Shown: in pieces, positions 18,556 to 27,412 of the stretch
How the letters are laid out: each line of letters opens with the position of its first letter
Position numbering within the stretch: the first letter of the stretch is position 1
NCBI GenBank assembly: GCA_016720835.1
Contig: JADKJW010000001.1
Location: forward strand, 620,001 to 684,000
From: Ignavibacteria bacterium
GTDB lineage: Bacteria; Bacteroidota; Ignavibacteria; SZUA-365
Direction: 5' to 3'
DNA length: 64,000 bases
Translations under genes and position numbers: made by a program
The notes under the pieces: model-generated
Seen by the model: only the letters and a program-made list of their open reading frames with translations
The model's database searches: none
Told to the model about the DNA's origin: nothing

Positions 18556-19008
18556 TCAGACGAGCGTGGACTCCGGGTCCAGGCGCAACTGCGCGATGAG
18601 GGGCAGGAGTTCCGCCTGCACATGCAGTTTGTTGATGAACCCTTTCGCCCCGGCCGCCTGCGCCGCGGAGCGGTACTCGGGCGAATCGTACATGGTCATG
18701 ATCACGCATGCCACACCGGGATGCTGCTTCCGTATTTCCATGGTGGCCGTCACCCCGTCCATGAGAGGAAGGGCGATGTCCATGAGCACGAGATCGGGGA
18801 GGCGCGTGTTCATCGCCGCGAGAGCCTCCTCGGCGGAGCCGCTTTCGCGGATGGTCCAGGACGGGAATTCCAGCAGGAGCCAGTCCCGCAACGCCCGGCG
18901 CAACGGAGCATGATCCTCGACGATCAGGAGGGATTTTTGCGTGTCGGCGTTCATGACGTTGCTTCGCATCGTGCCGTCACCGGCAGTCTGTCTGAGAAGT
19001 GCATCCAT
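18556..19008 (-). CDS. Single-domain response regulator (receiver)
   Basis: About 150 residues, one CheY-like receiver domain: LLIVEDHAPLRRALRD (acidic pocket), phospho-acceptor in LVLMDIALPLMDG, the conserved threonine in VIMTMY and lysine in KGFINKLH. There is no output domain, so it should act by protein contact or in a phosphorelay. Three in-frame ATGs (19008, 18969, 18954) are possible; the last starts MNADTQKSLLIVED and is also sensible. It lies 3 bases after a second receiver gene that is coupled to a PAS kinase. Confidence 0.88.
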   Translation of the reverse strand: MDALLRQTAGDGTMRSNVMNADTQKSLLIVEDHAPLRRALRDWLLLEFPSWTIRESGSAEEALAAMNTRLPDLVLMDIALPLMDGVTATMEIRKQHPGVACVIMTMYDSPEYRSAAQAAGAKGFINKLHVQAELLPLIAQLRLDPESTLV

Positions 19009-19011
19009 GGA

Positions 19012-19401
19012 TCATGCGCCCGCGGGAACGGCGACCCCGACCTGGAGATGACGGCTGATCATGGCCTTCAGCTCGGAGACCCGGAGCGGCTTCGGGAGAT
19101 AGTCGGTGCACCCCGCGTTGATGCATTTCATGCGATCCGTCGGAAACGCATGGGCGGTCACCGCAATGATGGGGATGTGGCGGTATTCCTCGCGATCGAG
19201 GATTTTTCGCGCCAGGACGAGACCGTTCTCGTTGTTGCGCAGCGAGAGATCCATCAGGACGAGGTCGACAGCGCGATCCTCGAGGGCGCTCCAAGCCTCC
19301 GTGCTGTTGGTGGCGCAACGCACGGCGTATTCTTTCTTGAGGATGGAGAGCATCATGCTCTGGGTTTCCAGGTCATCTTCCACGAGCAGGAGAGTGTTCA
19401 T
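19012..19401 (-). CDS. Single-domain response regulator (receiver), coupled to PAS kinase
   Basis: 129 residues: LLLVEDDLETQSM acidic pair, phospho-acceptor in LVLMDLSLRNNENG, threonine in IIAVTAH, lysine in DYLPKPLRVSEL. The insertion NNENG after the phospho-site resembles hybrid-kinase receivers. Its ATG overlaps the stop of the upstream histidine kinase as ATGA (19398-19401), so kinase and receiver are translationally coupled, the usual sign of a cognate pair or a split hybrid kinase. Confidence 0.92.
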   Translation of the reverse strand: MNTLLLVEDDLETQSMMLSILKKEYAVRCATNSTEAWSALEDRAVDLVLMDLSLRNNENGLVLARKILDREEYRHIPIIAVTAHAFPTDRMKCINAGCTDYLPKPLRVSELKAMISRHLQVGVAVPAGA

Positions 19402-20660
19402 TGTACCGGTATTCCTTCTGGTATCGCTTTGGCGGGTCGAAGCGTATTGGGACGGGAGGGTTCATCCACCACCTCGCTGAAACGCACGGTGACGCTGGTG
19501 CCGACGCCTTTCCGACTGGTGACGTCAATGGTTGCTCCATTGATGTCGATGTACTTTTTTGTCAACGCCATGCCCAGGCCGAGGCTGTTGAAGCGGCGCG
19601 TGGTGCCGATGTCTTCCTGGGAAAACGTGGCGAACAGGCGCGGCAGGTACTCTTCCGAGATGCCGATGCCCGTGTCCGTGATCGTGATGCATGCCGCGCC
19701 GTAGGTCCGGTACACCCGCACGGTCACTCCGCCTTCGCTGGTGAACTTGATCGCGTTGTCGAGGAGATTCGCAAGCGCGTCGTTGAACGTCACCGGATCG
19801 ACATGAATCATCGCGCTGCCGCATTCGTTGATGAAATCGATCTCCAGGCGCTTTTCGATGGCGAGGAGCCGCATCTCCATGAACAGGTGGTACGCTTCCG
19901 CGACGAGGTCGAGGTCGCGCTTCTCGAACGAGTACTCGCCCACCTCCATCGAGGAGATCGTGAGGATGTTCTCGACCGTGCGCATCAGCCGCTTCGCGGC
20001 GCGCGTGATGCTCTGGAAGTACAGTCCTTCCCCCTGCGAAATGCGGGCGCCCAGTTCCATCTCGATGAGGTCGGTGTACCCGAGAATGACATTCAGCGGC
20101 GTGCGGATCTCGTGCGACATGTTCGAAATGAACGCGTCCTTCAAGCGGTCCGAGCGCTCGGCGCGTTCCTTCGCCGCGATGAGTTCCATCTCGGCTCTCT
20201 TGCGCTCCGTGATGTCCTGCTTGATGGCGACAAAGTGGAGGATTTCACCCGACTCCGCGCGAATCGGAGAAATGGTGGCCGACTCCCAGAAGAACTCCCC
20301 GTCCTTCCGGCGGTTGTGGAATTCGCCTCTCCAGTTCTCCCCGGAAGAGATCATCTCCCACAACTGTTTGTACTGCTCGGGCGATGTATACCCCGATTTC
20401 AGGAAACGCGGAGTCCGGCCGCGGACTTCATCGAAGGTGTAGCCGCTCGACTTCTCAAATCCCGGATTGACATACTCGATGCGGCCCGCGGGGTCCGTGA
20501 CCACGATCGAGATGGGACTCTGGTCCACCGCGATGGAGAACAGCCACAGCTGTTCCTTGAGCAGCGATTGCGACCGCTGGGCCGGATCGGCCAGACCGAA
20601 CGGAGGTTGTGATTTCACCGGGCCGGAAGCCCGCGCGGGGATCGTACCGGGAAGTATCAT
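19398..20660 (-). CDS. PAS-domain sensor histidine kinase
   Basis: 420-residue soluble kinase with no clear membrane segment. A PAS/PAC sensor (about residues 45-160; VDQSPISIVVTDPAGRIEYVN ... AIKQDITERKRAE) leads through a helix to a HisKA domain with the phospho-accepting His in SNMSHEIRTPLN (H183) and a HATPase with NLLDNAIKFT (N box), ITDTGIGI and GLGMALTKKYI. It phosphorylates a receiver, most likely the coupled one downstream. PAS of this type often senses redox, light or ligand; no cofactor residue is obvious. ATG 20660 is preferred; a TTG further upstream is possible. Confidence 0.9.
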   Translation of the reverse strand: MILPGTIPARASGPVKSQPPFGLADPAQRSQSLLKEQLWLFSIAVDQSPISIVVTDPAGRIEYVNPGFEKSSGYTFDEVRGRTPRFLKSGYTSPEQYKQLWEMISSGENWRGEFHNRRKDGEFFWESATISPIRAESGEILHFVAIKQDITERKRAEMELIAAKERAERSDRLKDAFISNMSHEIRTPLNVILGYTDLIEMELGARISQGEGLYFQSITRAAKRLMRTVENILTISSMEVGEYSFEKRDLDLVAEAYHLFMEMRLLAIEKRLEIDFINECGSAMIHVDPVTFNDALANLLDNAIKFTSEGGVTVRVYRTYGAACITITDTGIGISEEYLPRLFATFSQEDIGTTRRFNSLGLGMALTKKYIDINGATIDVTSRKGVGTSVTVRFSEVVDEPSRPNTLRPAKAIPEGIPVQ

Positions 20661-20970
20661 GCGAGGGAGTGTCCTGAAGCAATGCGATGGAATACACACG
20701 CACGCCCCTGACACGGGCAACCCGGCAACATCGCGACCTTCAATCTGGCAATCTGTTTCATGGTGATCCTGTTCATTCGTCGCTCTTCAACCGACTCGCA
20801 TCAGCTCTTTGCCGGGTTCCGTGTCAGCAAGCGTGCATACAACAATACGAAACCCGTCCGGGCTCCGCTGTCAGGGAGTCTGGATTGTTTTTGTGGGGGA
20901 TACTCGACTCCGCGACGCGGCATTCCCCTGCGGGGACCGGGCGGGCGGCATTCCCCGGGCGTGCCCGTGC
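20661..20970. other. 310-base gap, no gene seen
   Basis: Lies between the PAS kinase start and the stop of the NarL-type regulator. Short open frames here show no family features. GC-rich inverted segments around 20920-20960 (GCGGCATTCCCC repeated twice) may help terminate the regulator gene. Confidence 0.4.
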
Positions 20971-21624
20971 CTATTCGAGGCTGGTCAATCCGTGCTGAAT
21001 GGCGAATTTGATGAGCGATGAGAGATCCTTGACCCCGAGTTTCTGCATCAGCCGACTACGGTACGTGTCGACCGATTTGGGAGAAAGGAACAGCGTCCCG
21101 GCGATTTCGGAGCTCGAGCGACCCTCCACGACGAGCTGCAGCACTTCGCGCTCGCGCAGGCTCAGGCGCGCGAGCGGGCTGGGCGAGAGAGAATCGTCCT
21201 TCCGCAGCACGTAATCATCGATGATCAAGTCCGATATTTTCTCGCTGATATACCGCTTGCCGCCATGCACGGCGATGACAGCCTTGACGACTTCTTTTCC
21301 GGCGGATTCCTTGATCACGTACCCGCGAGCCCCCGCCTGCAGGGCGCGGTAGATATGCTCCGACGTCGAATGCATGGAAAGGATGATGACGCGGACGTTC
21401 GGCAGCGCCTCCCGCAGTTCGCAGGTGGCGTCGATCCCGTTGAGTTCGGGCATCGAAATGTCCATCACGACGATATCCGGCAGCAGCTCGCGCGCGAGGG
21501 CCACCGCGGTCCGTCCATCGCTTGCGGTGCCGACGACGGAGATGTCGCCCTGCGATTCGAGCAATACCCGCAAGCCGTCGAGGACGACGGCATGATCGTC
21601 AGCCAGAATGACGCGGATTGGCAT
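20971..21624 (-). CDS. NarL/FixJ-family response regulator with LuxR DNA-binding domain
   Basis: 217 residues: a receiver (IRVILADDHAVVLDGL; phospho-acceptor D55 in IVVMDISMPE; lysine in GYVIKES) followed by a LuxR helix-turn-helix (about residues 150-215; LSLREREVLQLVVEG, PKSVDTYRSRLMQKLGV). It should bind DNA as a dimer when phosphorylated. It sits 102 bases after a large HisKA_3-type kinase, the class that normally pairs with NarL regulators, so that kinase is the likely partner. ATG 21624 was chosen because upstream residues are not receiver-like. Confidence 0.94.
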   Translation of the reverse strand: MPIRVILADDHAVVLDGLRVLLESQGDISVVGTASDGRTAVALARELLPDIVVMDISMPELNGIDATCELREALPNVRVIILSMHSTSEHIYRALQAGARGYVIKESAGKEVVKAVIAVHGGKRYISEKISDLIIDDYVLRKDDSLSPSPLARLSLREREVLQLVVEGRSSSEIAGTLFLSPKSVDTYRSRLMQKLGVKDLSSLIKFAIQHGLTSLE

Positions 21625-21726
21625 GGGGATGCGGATTGGGGGAACAATGAGGAAATGCAGTTGAAGAATGTAACGAATCCCGCCCACACGGGGAACCATC
21701 GCAATGCGAACTGTCCGGAGAGTGCA

Positions 21727-24700
21727 TCAGCGGGTGAACTCGATGGTGACTTTCGTGCCGCCGGGCTGGCGGGACTCGATGGTAAAGGTCCCTCCGATGG
21801 CTTCCGCGCGTTCCTTCATCATCATGAGGCCCCAGCCGAGTCTCTCCGAGCGTTTCTCCATCGACAACGCATCGAAGCCCTTCCCGTCGTCGGTGATGGT
21901 GAGCGCGCAGCGCCCCGGATCCGACTCGAAATCGACATGCACGCGCCGCGCGTCGGCATGTTTGACGACGTTGTGCAGAGCCTCCTGCGTAATGCGGAAC
22001 AGCACCGTCTCGACGGTTTGCGAGAATCGCGGGACGGCCTCGGTTCCGCTGACGATGATTTCGACGCCGAAACGTTTCTGCAAGGTGCCCGCGAACCAGC
22101 GCACGGCGGTGAGCACGCCGTAGTCGTCGAGCATCGCGGGGCGGAGCGCGGCCATGATGGTGCGGGTGCGTTCGACGGTGGATTCCACCAGCGCGAGCGA
22201 ATCTTCGAGGCGCAGACCCACGAGCGCGCGCTCGTCCGGTTTGAGCTGCGAGAGGACGAGATTGAGGTTGATGATGATGGCGGTCAGGTTCTGGCCGACA
22301 TCGTCATGCAGTTCTTCGGCGATGCGTTTGCGCTCGATCTCCTCGACCTCCGACAACCGCTTGGCCATGAGGCGGAGCTGGTCCGACGTCAGCCGCGCGG
22401 CTTCTTCGGCGTTCTTGCGTTCCGTGATATCGAGCGCGATGCCGCCGAGCAGCGATGCGCCGTCGCTCTGCGGGATCGGGAATTTGTAGACCAGGAACGT
22501 GCGCTGCTGCCGCGTTTCGGTGCGCAGTTCCTCGACGATCGCAGGCTCGCCGCTGTGCAACACGACATGGTCATGGGCGGAGAGCGTGTCGGAAAGCTCC
22601 GACGGGAGGAGCGCGGCGTGCGCGCGCGCACCGGACTCGCCGTCCGCCGCCGGGGAATCGAGCGCGAGCATGCTGTTCGCGAACACCTTCCTTCCGCCCG
22701 CGTCCTTGATGAAGGCATAGGCGGGGAGATTGGCCATGAACAGGGAAAACCGCCGTTCGCTTTCGATGAGCGCGTGTTCCGAGCGGACGCGCTCGGTCAC
22801 GTCGGCCGCCATCGCCATCAACCCGATGAACGCGCCGGCGGCATTGCGCAGCGGCGTGAAATGCCACTCGCAGAGAATCGTCGCGCCGCTCTTCGTCGCG
22901 CTTTCGATGACTCGGTGCGTGGTGTCCTCGTTGAGGACCAGCTCCCTGATGAACTCCTCCATGGCTGCGCGCGATTCTTCGGAGATGAGCCGGTGGAACA
23001 GCGAGTGCCCGACGACCTCTTCCTTCTGATACCCGAAGATCTGTTCCGCGCGGGGGTTGGCATCGAGGATGCGCGTCTCCCGGTCCAGCAGCATGAACGC
23101 GAGCGGAAGGCGGTCGAACTGGAGCTGCAGGCGCCGGATGAGCGCGTCCCGTTCCGCCTGCATCGCCCGCAGACCCTCCTCGGTCCGTTCCCGTTCGGTG
23201 ATGTCCTCGTACAGCGACACGACCCCGTCGATTTCGCCCGACGCGTCATGGACCGGCGCGGAGGTGACGGAGATCAGCGCGCGCGCGCCGCTCGCCGTCG
23301 CGACAAGAAAACGCGCATCGCGCACCATGGCCTCGCCTCGAAGGATGCGATGCATCGGCAGCTGCGCATCATCCACCGGGCGACCATCGGAATGAAGCAG
23401 CCGTTCCGTGCTGCCGTCGTTGTCCCCTGCCCCGTGTTGCCCGCGGGGAAGATTCAGGATGGACTCCGCCCGCGCGTTGACGTACCGGTAGCGGCCGGCC
23501 GTGTCGCGCATGGTAATGCCGAAGGGGCTCGTCTCCATGACGCGAATCAGCAGGTCATGCTCCCGGCGCAGTTTCTCGGCGGCTTCCGCGCGCTGCCGCT
23601 CCGCGTCGTGGAACGCGATCGCGTGCGAGACGTTCACCGCGAGCTGGGTCAGCAGGGTGATCTCGTCCTCGTTGAAGAAGTCCTGCTGCGTGGAATAGTA
23701 CGTCATCGAGCCGATCGCGCGCCCGCCGCGGAACAGGGGGAAGGCCGCGGCGGAGCGTGCTCCGAGCGCCTGGATGTTCGCGCGCCACGGCGCCATGCGC
23801 GGATCGTTGAAGGTGTCGTTGCACACATCGACGCGCTGCTCGCGGACGGCCGTCCCGGTCGGTCCCCGGCCTTCCGCATCGTCGAGCGCGGAGACGGCAA
23901 GCCCCTCCTTGGAAACAGGCAGGACGCCGCTGACGGCTGCGGATCGGATGCGCGCGCCGCTGTCGTCGACAAAGCCGATCCAGACGGAGGCGAAGGCCCC
24001 GTCCTCGACGCCGATGCGGCACGCTTCGCTGTAGAGCTCGTCGAGATCGCGGCTGCGCACGATGAGCTGGTTGATGTTGCTGAGCATCGAGAGCGTGCGG
24101 TTCAGCGCGGCGATATGCTCCTCGGCCTGCCGTCGCTCGCTGTTGTCGCGGATATAGTGCGCGATCTGCTGTTGCGCGACGAACGCACGCACCACCGCGG
24201 CGATCCCGATGCTGATCGCGAGGACCAGCAGGAACAGATACTCCGCATCGCGGCGCAAGCGCGCGAACAGTTCGGACTGGTCGGTTTTTGCGACCAGGTA
24301 CCAGGGCGTGCCGGGCACCGCATGCAGCGATGCGTACACGGAAATGCCCCGGTAGTCGATCCCGGTGACCACGCCCGTCATCCCGCGCACCGCTTTCGAT
24401 GCAGGCAGATCCTCGTCGTCTGCCGGGAAGCGCAGGCGCAGCGCCGCGTCAGGCCTGAAGCGCAGGCGATTCAGGAACAGCACGCTGTCCGCCTCCCGTC
24501 GGACGAGCAGGCACTCCGCGGATTGCGTGGGTATGGGCCACGACTCCAGAATGCCGAACAGTTCATGCGCCGGGTCGATGGTCAGGACATAGGTGCCGAC
24601 CAGCGCCGAATCTCCTCCGCGCCGGAACACCGGAATGACGATGTCCATGCGGAGTTTCCCCGAAGGACGACGGGCGAGATCGGCAACGACGAGGCATCGG

Positions 24701-25146
24701 CAGTGCGCCGCGCTGTCGATGTGCCGCGAGGACACCGTCGCCATACCGCGGACGGAATCGGGAACCGCAACGATGGTGCGGCCGCCGGGATCGAGCAGCC
24801 GCATGGAAACGTAGTGGTTGTTGCGGAACATCGACTGCATCCACGCAAGCGGCCGCTGCCGTCCGGGCTGCGTCCGAGCTATTCGGATCTGCTCATCTGT
24901 TTCCTCCGCGATGTGGGTGCTGTTGAACACGAAGCGCGCATCGCTGAGCCGCTCGGCGTACCAGGCCGACACCTGCTGCACTTTGAGCTTCCCGATGGAG
25001 CCGATCTGGTTGCTGCTCTGCCGCACCGTCTCCTGTTCCTCCACCCAATAGTACAGGAAACCGACGGCGCTCAGCACGATGACGGCGAGCGCGATCGATG
25101 CCAGGTGAAGGCGGGTGAGACGGATGCCTGATTGCGTCTTCCTCAT
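21727..25146 (-). CDS. Large membrane sensor kinase: Cache, GAF, three PAS, HisKA_3
   Basis: 1139 residues. TM1 (about 13-35) and TM2 (about 302-322) bracket a periplasmic Cache-like sensor (MRLLDPGGRTIVAV; RGISVYASLHAVPGTPWYLVA). Inside follow a GAF domain (about 350-515), PAS units near 535-650, 672-785 (LPLAFMLLDRETRILDAN) and 798-905 (VTERVRSEHAL; DITERKNAEEA), then the HisKA_3 dimer helix with the phospho-His in ELHDDVGQN (H947) and a compact HATPase ending QPGGTKVTIEFTR. Expected partner is the NarL regulator just downstream. ATG 25146 was chosen; the long upstream extension is not protein-like. The outside signal may be a small molecule bound by the Cache domain. Confidence 0.93.
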   Translation of the reverse strand: MRKTQSGIRLTRLHLASIALAVIVLSAVGFLYYWVEEQETVRQSSNQIGSIGKLKVQQVSAWYAERLSDARFVFNSTHIAEETDEQIRIARTQPGRQRPLAWMQSMFRNNHYVSMRLLDPGGRTIVAVPDSVRGMATVSSRHIDSAAHCRCLVVADLARRPSGKLRMDIVIPVFRRGGDSALVGTYVLTIDPAHELFGILESWPIPTQSAECLLVRREADSVLFLNRLRFRPDAALRLRFPADDEDLPASKAVRGMTGVVTGIDYRGISVYASLHAVPGTPWYLVAKTDQSELFARLRRDAEYLFLLVLAISIGIAAVVRAFVAQQQIAHYIRDNSERRQAEEHIAALNRTLSMLSNINQLIVRSRDLDELYSEACRIGVEDGAFASVWIGFVDDSGARIRSAAVSGVLPVSKEGLAVSALDDAEGRGPTGTAVREQRVDVCNDTFNDPRMAPWRANIQALGARSAAAFPLFRGGRAIGSMTYYSTQQDFFNEDEITLLTQLAVNVSHAIAFHDAERQRAEAAEKLRREHDLLIRVMETSPFGITMRDTAGRYRYVNARAESILNLPRGQHGAGDNDGSTERLLHSDGRPVDDAQLPMHRILRGEAMVRDARFLVATASGARALISVTSAPVHDASGEIDGVVSLYEDITERERTEEGLRAMQAERDALIRRLQLQFDRLPLAFMLLDRETRILDANPRAEQIFGYQKEEVVGHSLFHRLISEESRAAMEEFIRELVLNEDTTHRVIESATKSGATILCEWHFTPLRNAAGAFIGLMAMAADVTERVRSEHALIESERRFSLFMANLPAYAFIKDAGGRKVFANSMLALDSPAADGESGARAHAALLPSELSDTLSAHDHVVLHSGEPAIVEELRTETRQQRTFLVYKFPIPQSDGASLLGGIALDITERKNAEEAARLTSDQLRLMAKRLSEVEEIERKRIAEELHDDVGQNLTAIIINLNLVLSQLKPDERALVGLRLEDSLALVESTVERTRTIMAALRPAMLDDYGVLTAVRWFAGTLQKRFGVEIIVSGTEAVPRFSQTVETVLFRITQEALHNVVKHADARRVHVDFESDPGRCALTITDDGKGFDALSMEKRSERLGWGLMMMKERAEAIGGTFTIESRQPGGTKVTIEFTR

Positions 25147-25250
25147 CGGAGGCTCTTGTTGCGGTTGGATGACTGCCGGAACGAAGTTCGAAAATATTTC
25201 CGCCGAATGCGAACCGTCGGCAAGAATTGCACAGTCCACGGGAAATCCGG

Positions 25251-25281
25251 TTGCCGCGCGCGTGAGGCCGTGCTACATTCG
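25251..25281 (+). promoter_or_regulatory. Candidate promoter giving a near-leaderless amrS transcript
   Basis: TTG (25251-25253), 20 bases, then TACATTCG (25274-25281), a 7-of-8 match to TAnnTTTG. The amrS ATG starts at 25285, about where transcription would begin, so the mRNA would have almost no leader. Confidence 0.5.
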
Positions 25282-25284
25282 ATC

Positions 25285-26370
25285 ATGCATGACGAGATCC
25301 ACCATACCATCTACTGGCACGCGCTCGACGACGGCCGCGTGCAGTGCGATCTCTGCCCGCGTCTCTGCAAACTCCGCGAAGGGCAGCACGGCCCGTGCTT
25401 CGTCCGCATGAATGAGGGGAACAGCATCGTGCTCACCACGTACGGCCGTTCCAGCGGATTCTGCGTGGATCCCATCGAGAAGAAGCCGCTGAACCACTTC
25501 CTGCCCGGCACCCCCGTGCTCTCCTTCGGCACGGCCGGCTGCAATCTCTCCTGCCGCTTCTGCCAGAACTGGGACATCAGCCACTCGCGCGAGAACGACC
25601 GGTTGACGGAATCCGCGTCGCCCGAGGCCATCGCCCTCGCTGCGCGGCGGATGGAATGCGCGAGCGTGGCCTTCACGTACAACGAACCGGTCATCTTCAT
25701 GGAATACGCGGTGGACGTGGCGCTCGCCTGCCATGCCTCGGGCATCCGCACGGTGGCCGTCACCGCCGGCGCCATCAATCCGAAACCGCGCGCGGAGTTC
25801 TTCCGGCACATCGATGCGGCCAATGTTGATCTCAAGGCCTTTTCCGAGGGCTTCTACCGCAGCGTCTGCGGCGCGCAGCTCGGCGCGGTGAAGGACACGC
25901 TGCGGTATCTGAAACACGAAACCTCCGTCTGGTTCGAAATCACAACGCTGCTGATTCCGGGCATGAATGATTCCGAGCAGGAAATCGAAGACATGACGCA
26001 GTGGATCGCGAGCGCGCTCGGACCGGACGTGCCGCTGCATTTCACCGCCTTCCATCCGGATGGGCACATGCGCGACATCGCGCGCACTCCGGCCGCGGTG
26101 CTGCGCCGCGCGCGCGACACCGCGCTGCGCAACGGACTGCGCTACGTCTACACCGGCAACATCCGCGATCTCGATGGAGCGACCACGCGCTGTCACGCCT
26201 GCGGCACAACGCTCATCGTGCGCGACGGCTACGACATCACATCATACGCTATCACCGCGCAGGGAGCCTGCAGGAAATGTGCGATGCCTGTCGCCGGGGT
26301 GTTTGCTTCAGCGCCAGGCACGTGGGGATCGCGCCGGCAGACGGTTCGGATTGCAGGGGAAGAAAGGTGA
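25285..26370 (+). CDS. amrS: AmmeMemoRadiSam-system radical SAM enzyme
   Basis: 361-residue radical-SAM protein of the AmmeMemoRadiSam (AmrS, formerly PflA-like) family. A zinc-ribbon-like start (CDLCPRLCKLREGQHGPC) precedes the cluster motif in GCNLSCRFCQNWDISH (C86-x3-C90-x2-C93). EKKPLNHFLPGTPVLSFGTAGC, FTYNEPVIF and VDLKAFSEGFYR are family blocks. A C-terminal CHACG / ACRKC pair forms a second ribbon. Other organisms carry it beside amrA and amrB; neither is here. The reaction is not firmly known. The frame is open further upstream, but the promoter and family length favour ATG 25285. Confidence 0.92.
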   Translation: MHDEIHHTIYWHALDDGRVQCDLCPRLCKLREGQHGPCFVRMNEGNSIVLTTYGRSSGFCVDPIEKKPLNHFLPGTPVLSFGTAGCNLSCRFCQNWDISHSRENDRLTESASPEAIALAARRMECASVAFTYNEPVIFMEYAVDVALACHASGIRTVAVTAGAINPKPRAEFFRHIDAANVDLKAFSEGFYRSVCGAQLGAVKDTLRYLKHETSVWFEITTLLIPGMNDSEQEIEDMTQWIASALGPDVPLHFTAFHPDGHMRDIARTPAAVLRRARDTALRNGLRYVYTGNIRDLDGATTRCHACGTTLIVRDGYDITSYAITAQGACRKCAMPVAGVFASAPGTWGSRRQTVRIAGEER

Positions 26371-26628
26371 AGGGAGAAGGAGAAGGTGAAGGTGCTCGCC
26401 CGCCGAAGCTCGCCATAGGCGAGCGCAGGTGGGAAGGGTGAATCGTGAGTGGTGAATCGTGATTAGCAAGATTATGACCGGGTGGGGACAAGCGTCTCGC
26501 TTGTCCGATTCACAGGAGTGGCGCCTGCCATCATTCGTGGAAGATCTACCCGTTATTTCGGCCCGTCATGCTGAGCGAAGCGAAGCATCTGTCCATCCAG
26601 AGTCCAAGAATTCCCGAGGATGAACGAC
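26371..26628. repeat. Intergenic repeat cluster after amrS
   Basis: Starts purine-rich (AAGGTGAAGGGAGAAGGAGAA), contains a structured repeat copy (26394-26432), then GTGAATCGTGAGTGGTGAATC words, a palindrome GGACAAGCGTCTCGCTTGTCC (about 26485-26505), and a copy of the CAT.CTGAGCGAAGCGAAGCATCTG repeat (about 26568-26593) also seen at 35.9 and 56.6 kb. No gene seen. Confidence 0.75.
26394..26432 (-). repeat. Structured repeat family, copy A
   Basis: On the minus strand it reads CACCTGCGCTCGCC-TAT-GGCGAGC followed by TTCGGCGGGCGAGC. The GCTCGCC/GGCGAGC arms form a 7-bp stem. It is an inverted partner of copy B at 27413, the two lying either side of the small secreted-protein gene. Confidence 0.75.
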
Positions 26629-26712
26629 TTCTGAGTTCTGCATTCTGAGTTCTGGATTCTGAGTTCTGGATTCTGAGTTCTGGATTCTGAGTTCTGGATT
26701 CTGAGTTCTGGA
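26629..26712. repeat. 14-bp tandem repeat, six copies
   Basis: Unit TTCTGAGTTCTGGA; the first copy ends CA rather than GA and the next five are identical, followed by a partial degenerate unit to about 26730. Each unit is itself two near-identical 7-mers. It sits directly 3' of the minus-strand secreted-protein gene. Confidence 0.92.
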
Positions 26713-26738
26713 TTCTGGATTCTGAATTCCTGTTCTCC

Positions 26739-27218
26739 TCAATCCGCGAACTGCCTCAGTGTTTTTCGAAAGCGCTCGAAGACGGGTTTGAACTTGCGAT
26801 ACTCGTTGTTGTCGCGGCATTTCATCCCGGTGATGGTCTTCGTGCCGTGCTCTTCGTTCTCGACGTAGACGCGCATGTAGGAACGGTCTTTCGCGAGAAT
26901 GGTCACGAGGCGGCCGACCGCGCCGTCGAGACTTTTCTGTTCCTTCACCGTGACGGTTTCGCGCGCGGTATCGGGACGGATGTCGCGCGCTTCGCCGCTC
27001 CACTGCGGAGAAAAGACGTAGAATTCCACGTTCCCGTCGCGCGAGCGGAAAAACGCACTCTCCGCGCCCTTGCCCGTCTTGCTCGCCTGCGAGGCGCGAG
27101 CCTTGAATTCGGGCGGGTAGTCGATGGCGAACCACGCGCCGGTGAAGGTCTTCCAGGCCTTCTGCCCGGAAGCGGGGATGACGAGGAGGAGGGCGGCAAT
27201 GATCAGCAAGCGGCGCAT
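26739..27218 (-). CDS. Small exported protein, unknown function
   Basis: 159 residues: signal peptide (MRRLLIIAALLLVIPASGQ) and a compact domain (WFAIDYPPEFKAR ... FYVFSPQWSGEA ... YVENEEHGTKTITGMKC) of predicted mixed alpha/beta type, typical of periplasmic proteins with a PsbP/DUF-like look, but I cannot name the family. ATG 27218 follows GGAG. The gene is flanked by inverted copies (A and B) of the structured repeat and by a 14-bp tandem array at its 3' side. Confidence 0.75.
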   Translation of the reverse strand: MRRLLIIAALLLVIPASGQKAWKTFTGAWFAIDYPPEFKARASQASKTGKGAESAFFRSRDGNVEFYVFSPQWSGEARDIRPDTARETVTVKEQKSLDGAVGRLVTILAKDRSYMRVYVENEEHGTKTITGMKCRDNNEYRKFKPVFERFRKTLRQFAD

Positions 27219-27301
27219 GGAGGGCACTCCGATTGTTTCACGAATGTAACGAGGCGGCCTTGTCCGCCGCAATGCGGCCGCGGAGCGCCTTCGCCGATAT
27301 T

Positions 27302-27332
27302 TTTGTCTTTACCCCCGCGAATGGTAAGTTTG
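27302..27332 (+). promoter_or_regulatory. Bacteroidota-type promoter for the flotillin gene
   Basis: TTTG (27302-27305), 19 bases, TAAGTTTG (27325-27332): exact match to TTTG-N19-TAnnTTTG. The start codon of the flotillin gene is about 200 bases further on, so the mRNA would have a long leader holding repeat copy B and CTTCACCC words. Confidence 0.65.
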
Positions 27333-27412
27333 TTGGACCGGATGAAAGGAGTGCAGGTCTTCTCCATGCGCCGGTGAAGCAACGTGGGCATCTTCCTTCA
27401 CCCTTCACCCTT

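Noticed and set aside
20687..21021. Overlapping short plus-strand frames between kinase and NarL regulator
   Set aside because: Three overlapping frames of similar length with no family features; typical random openings.
21265..25131. 1288-codon open frame on the plus strand opposite the large sensor kinase
   Set aside because: The product is a His/Arg/Asp-rich string with no domain pattern; the minus strand has a full kinase architecture. In GC-rich DNA the antisense frame stays open by codon bias.
26629..26738. CRISPR-like array
   Set aside because: Units are directly tandem without spacers, 14 bases long, and no cas genes are near.
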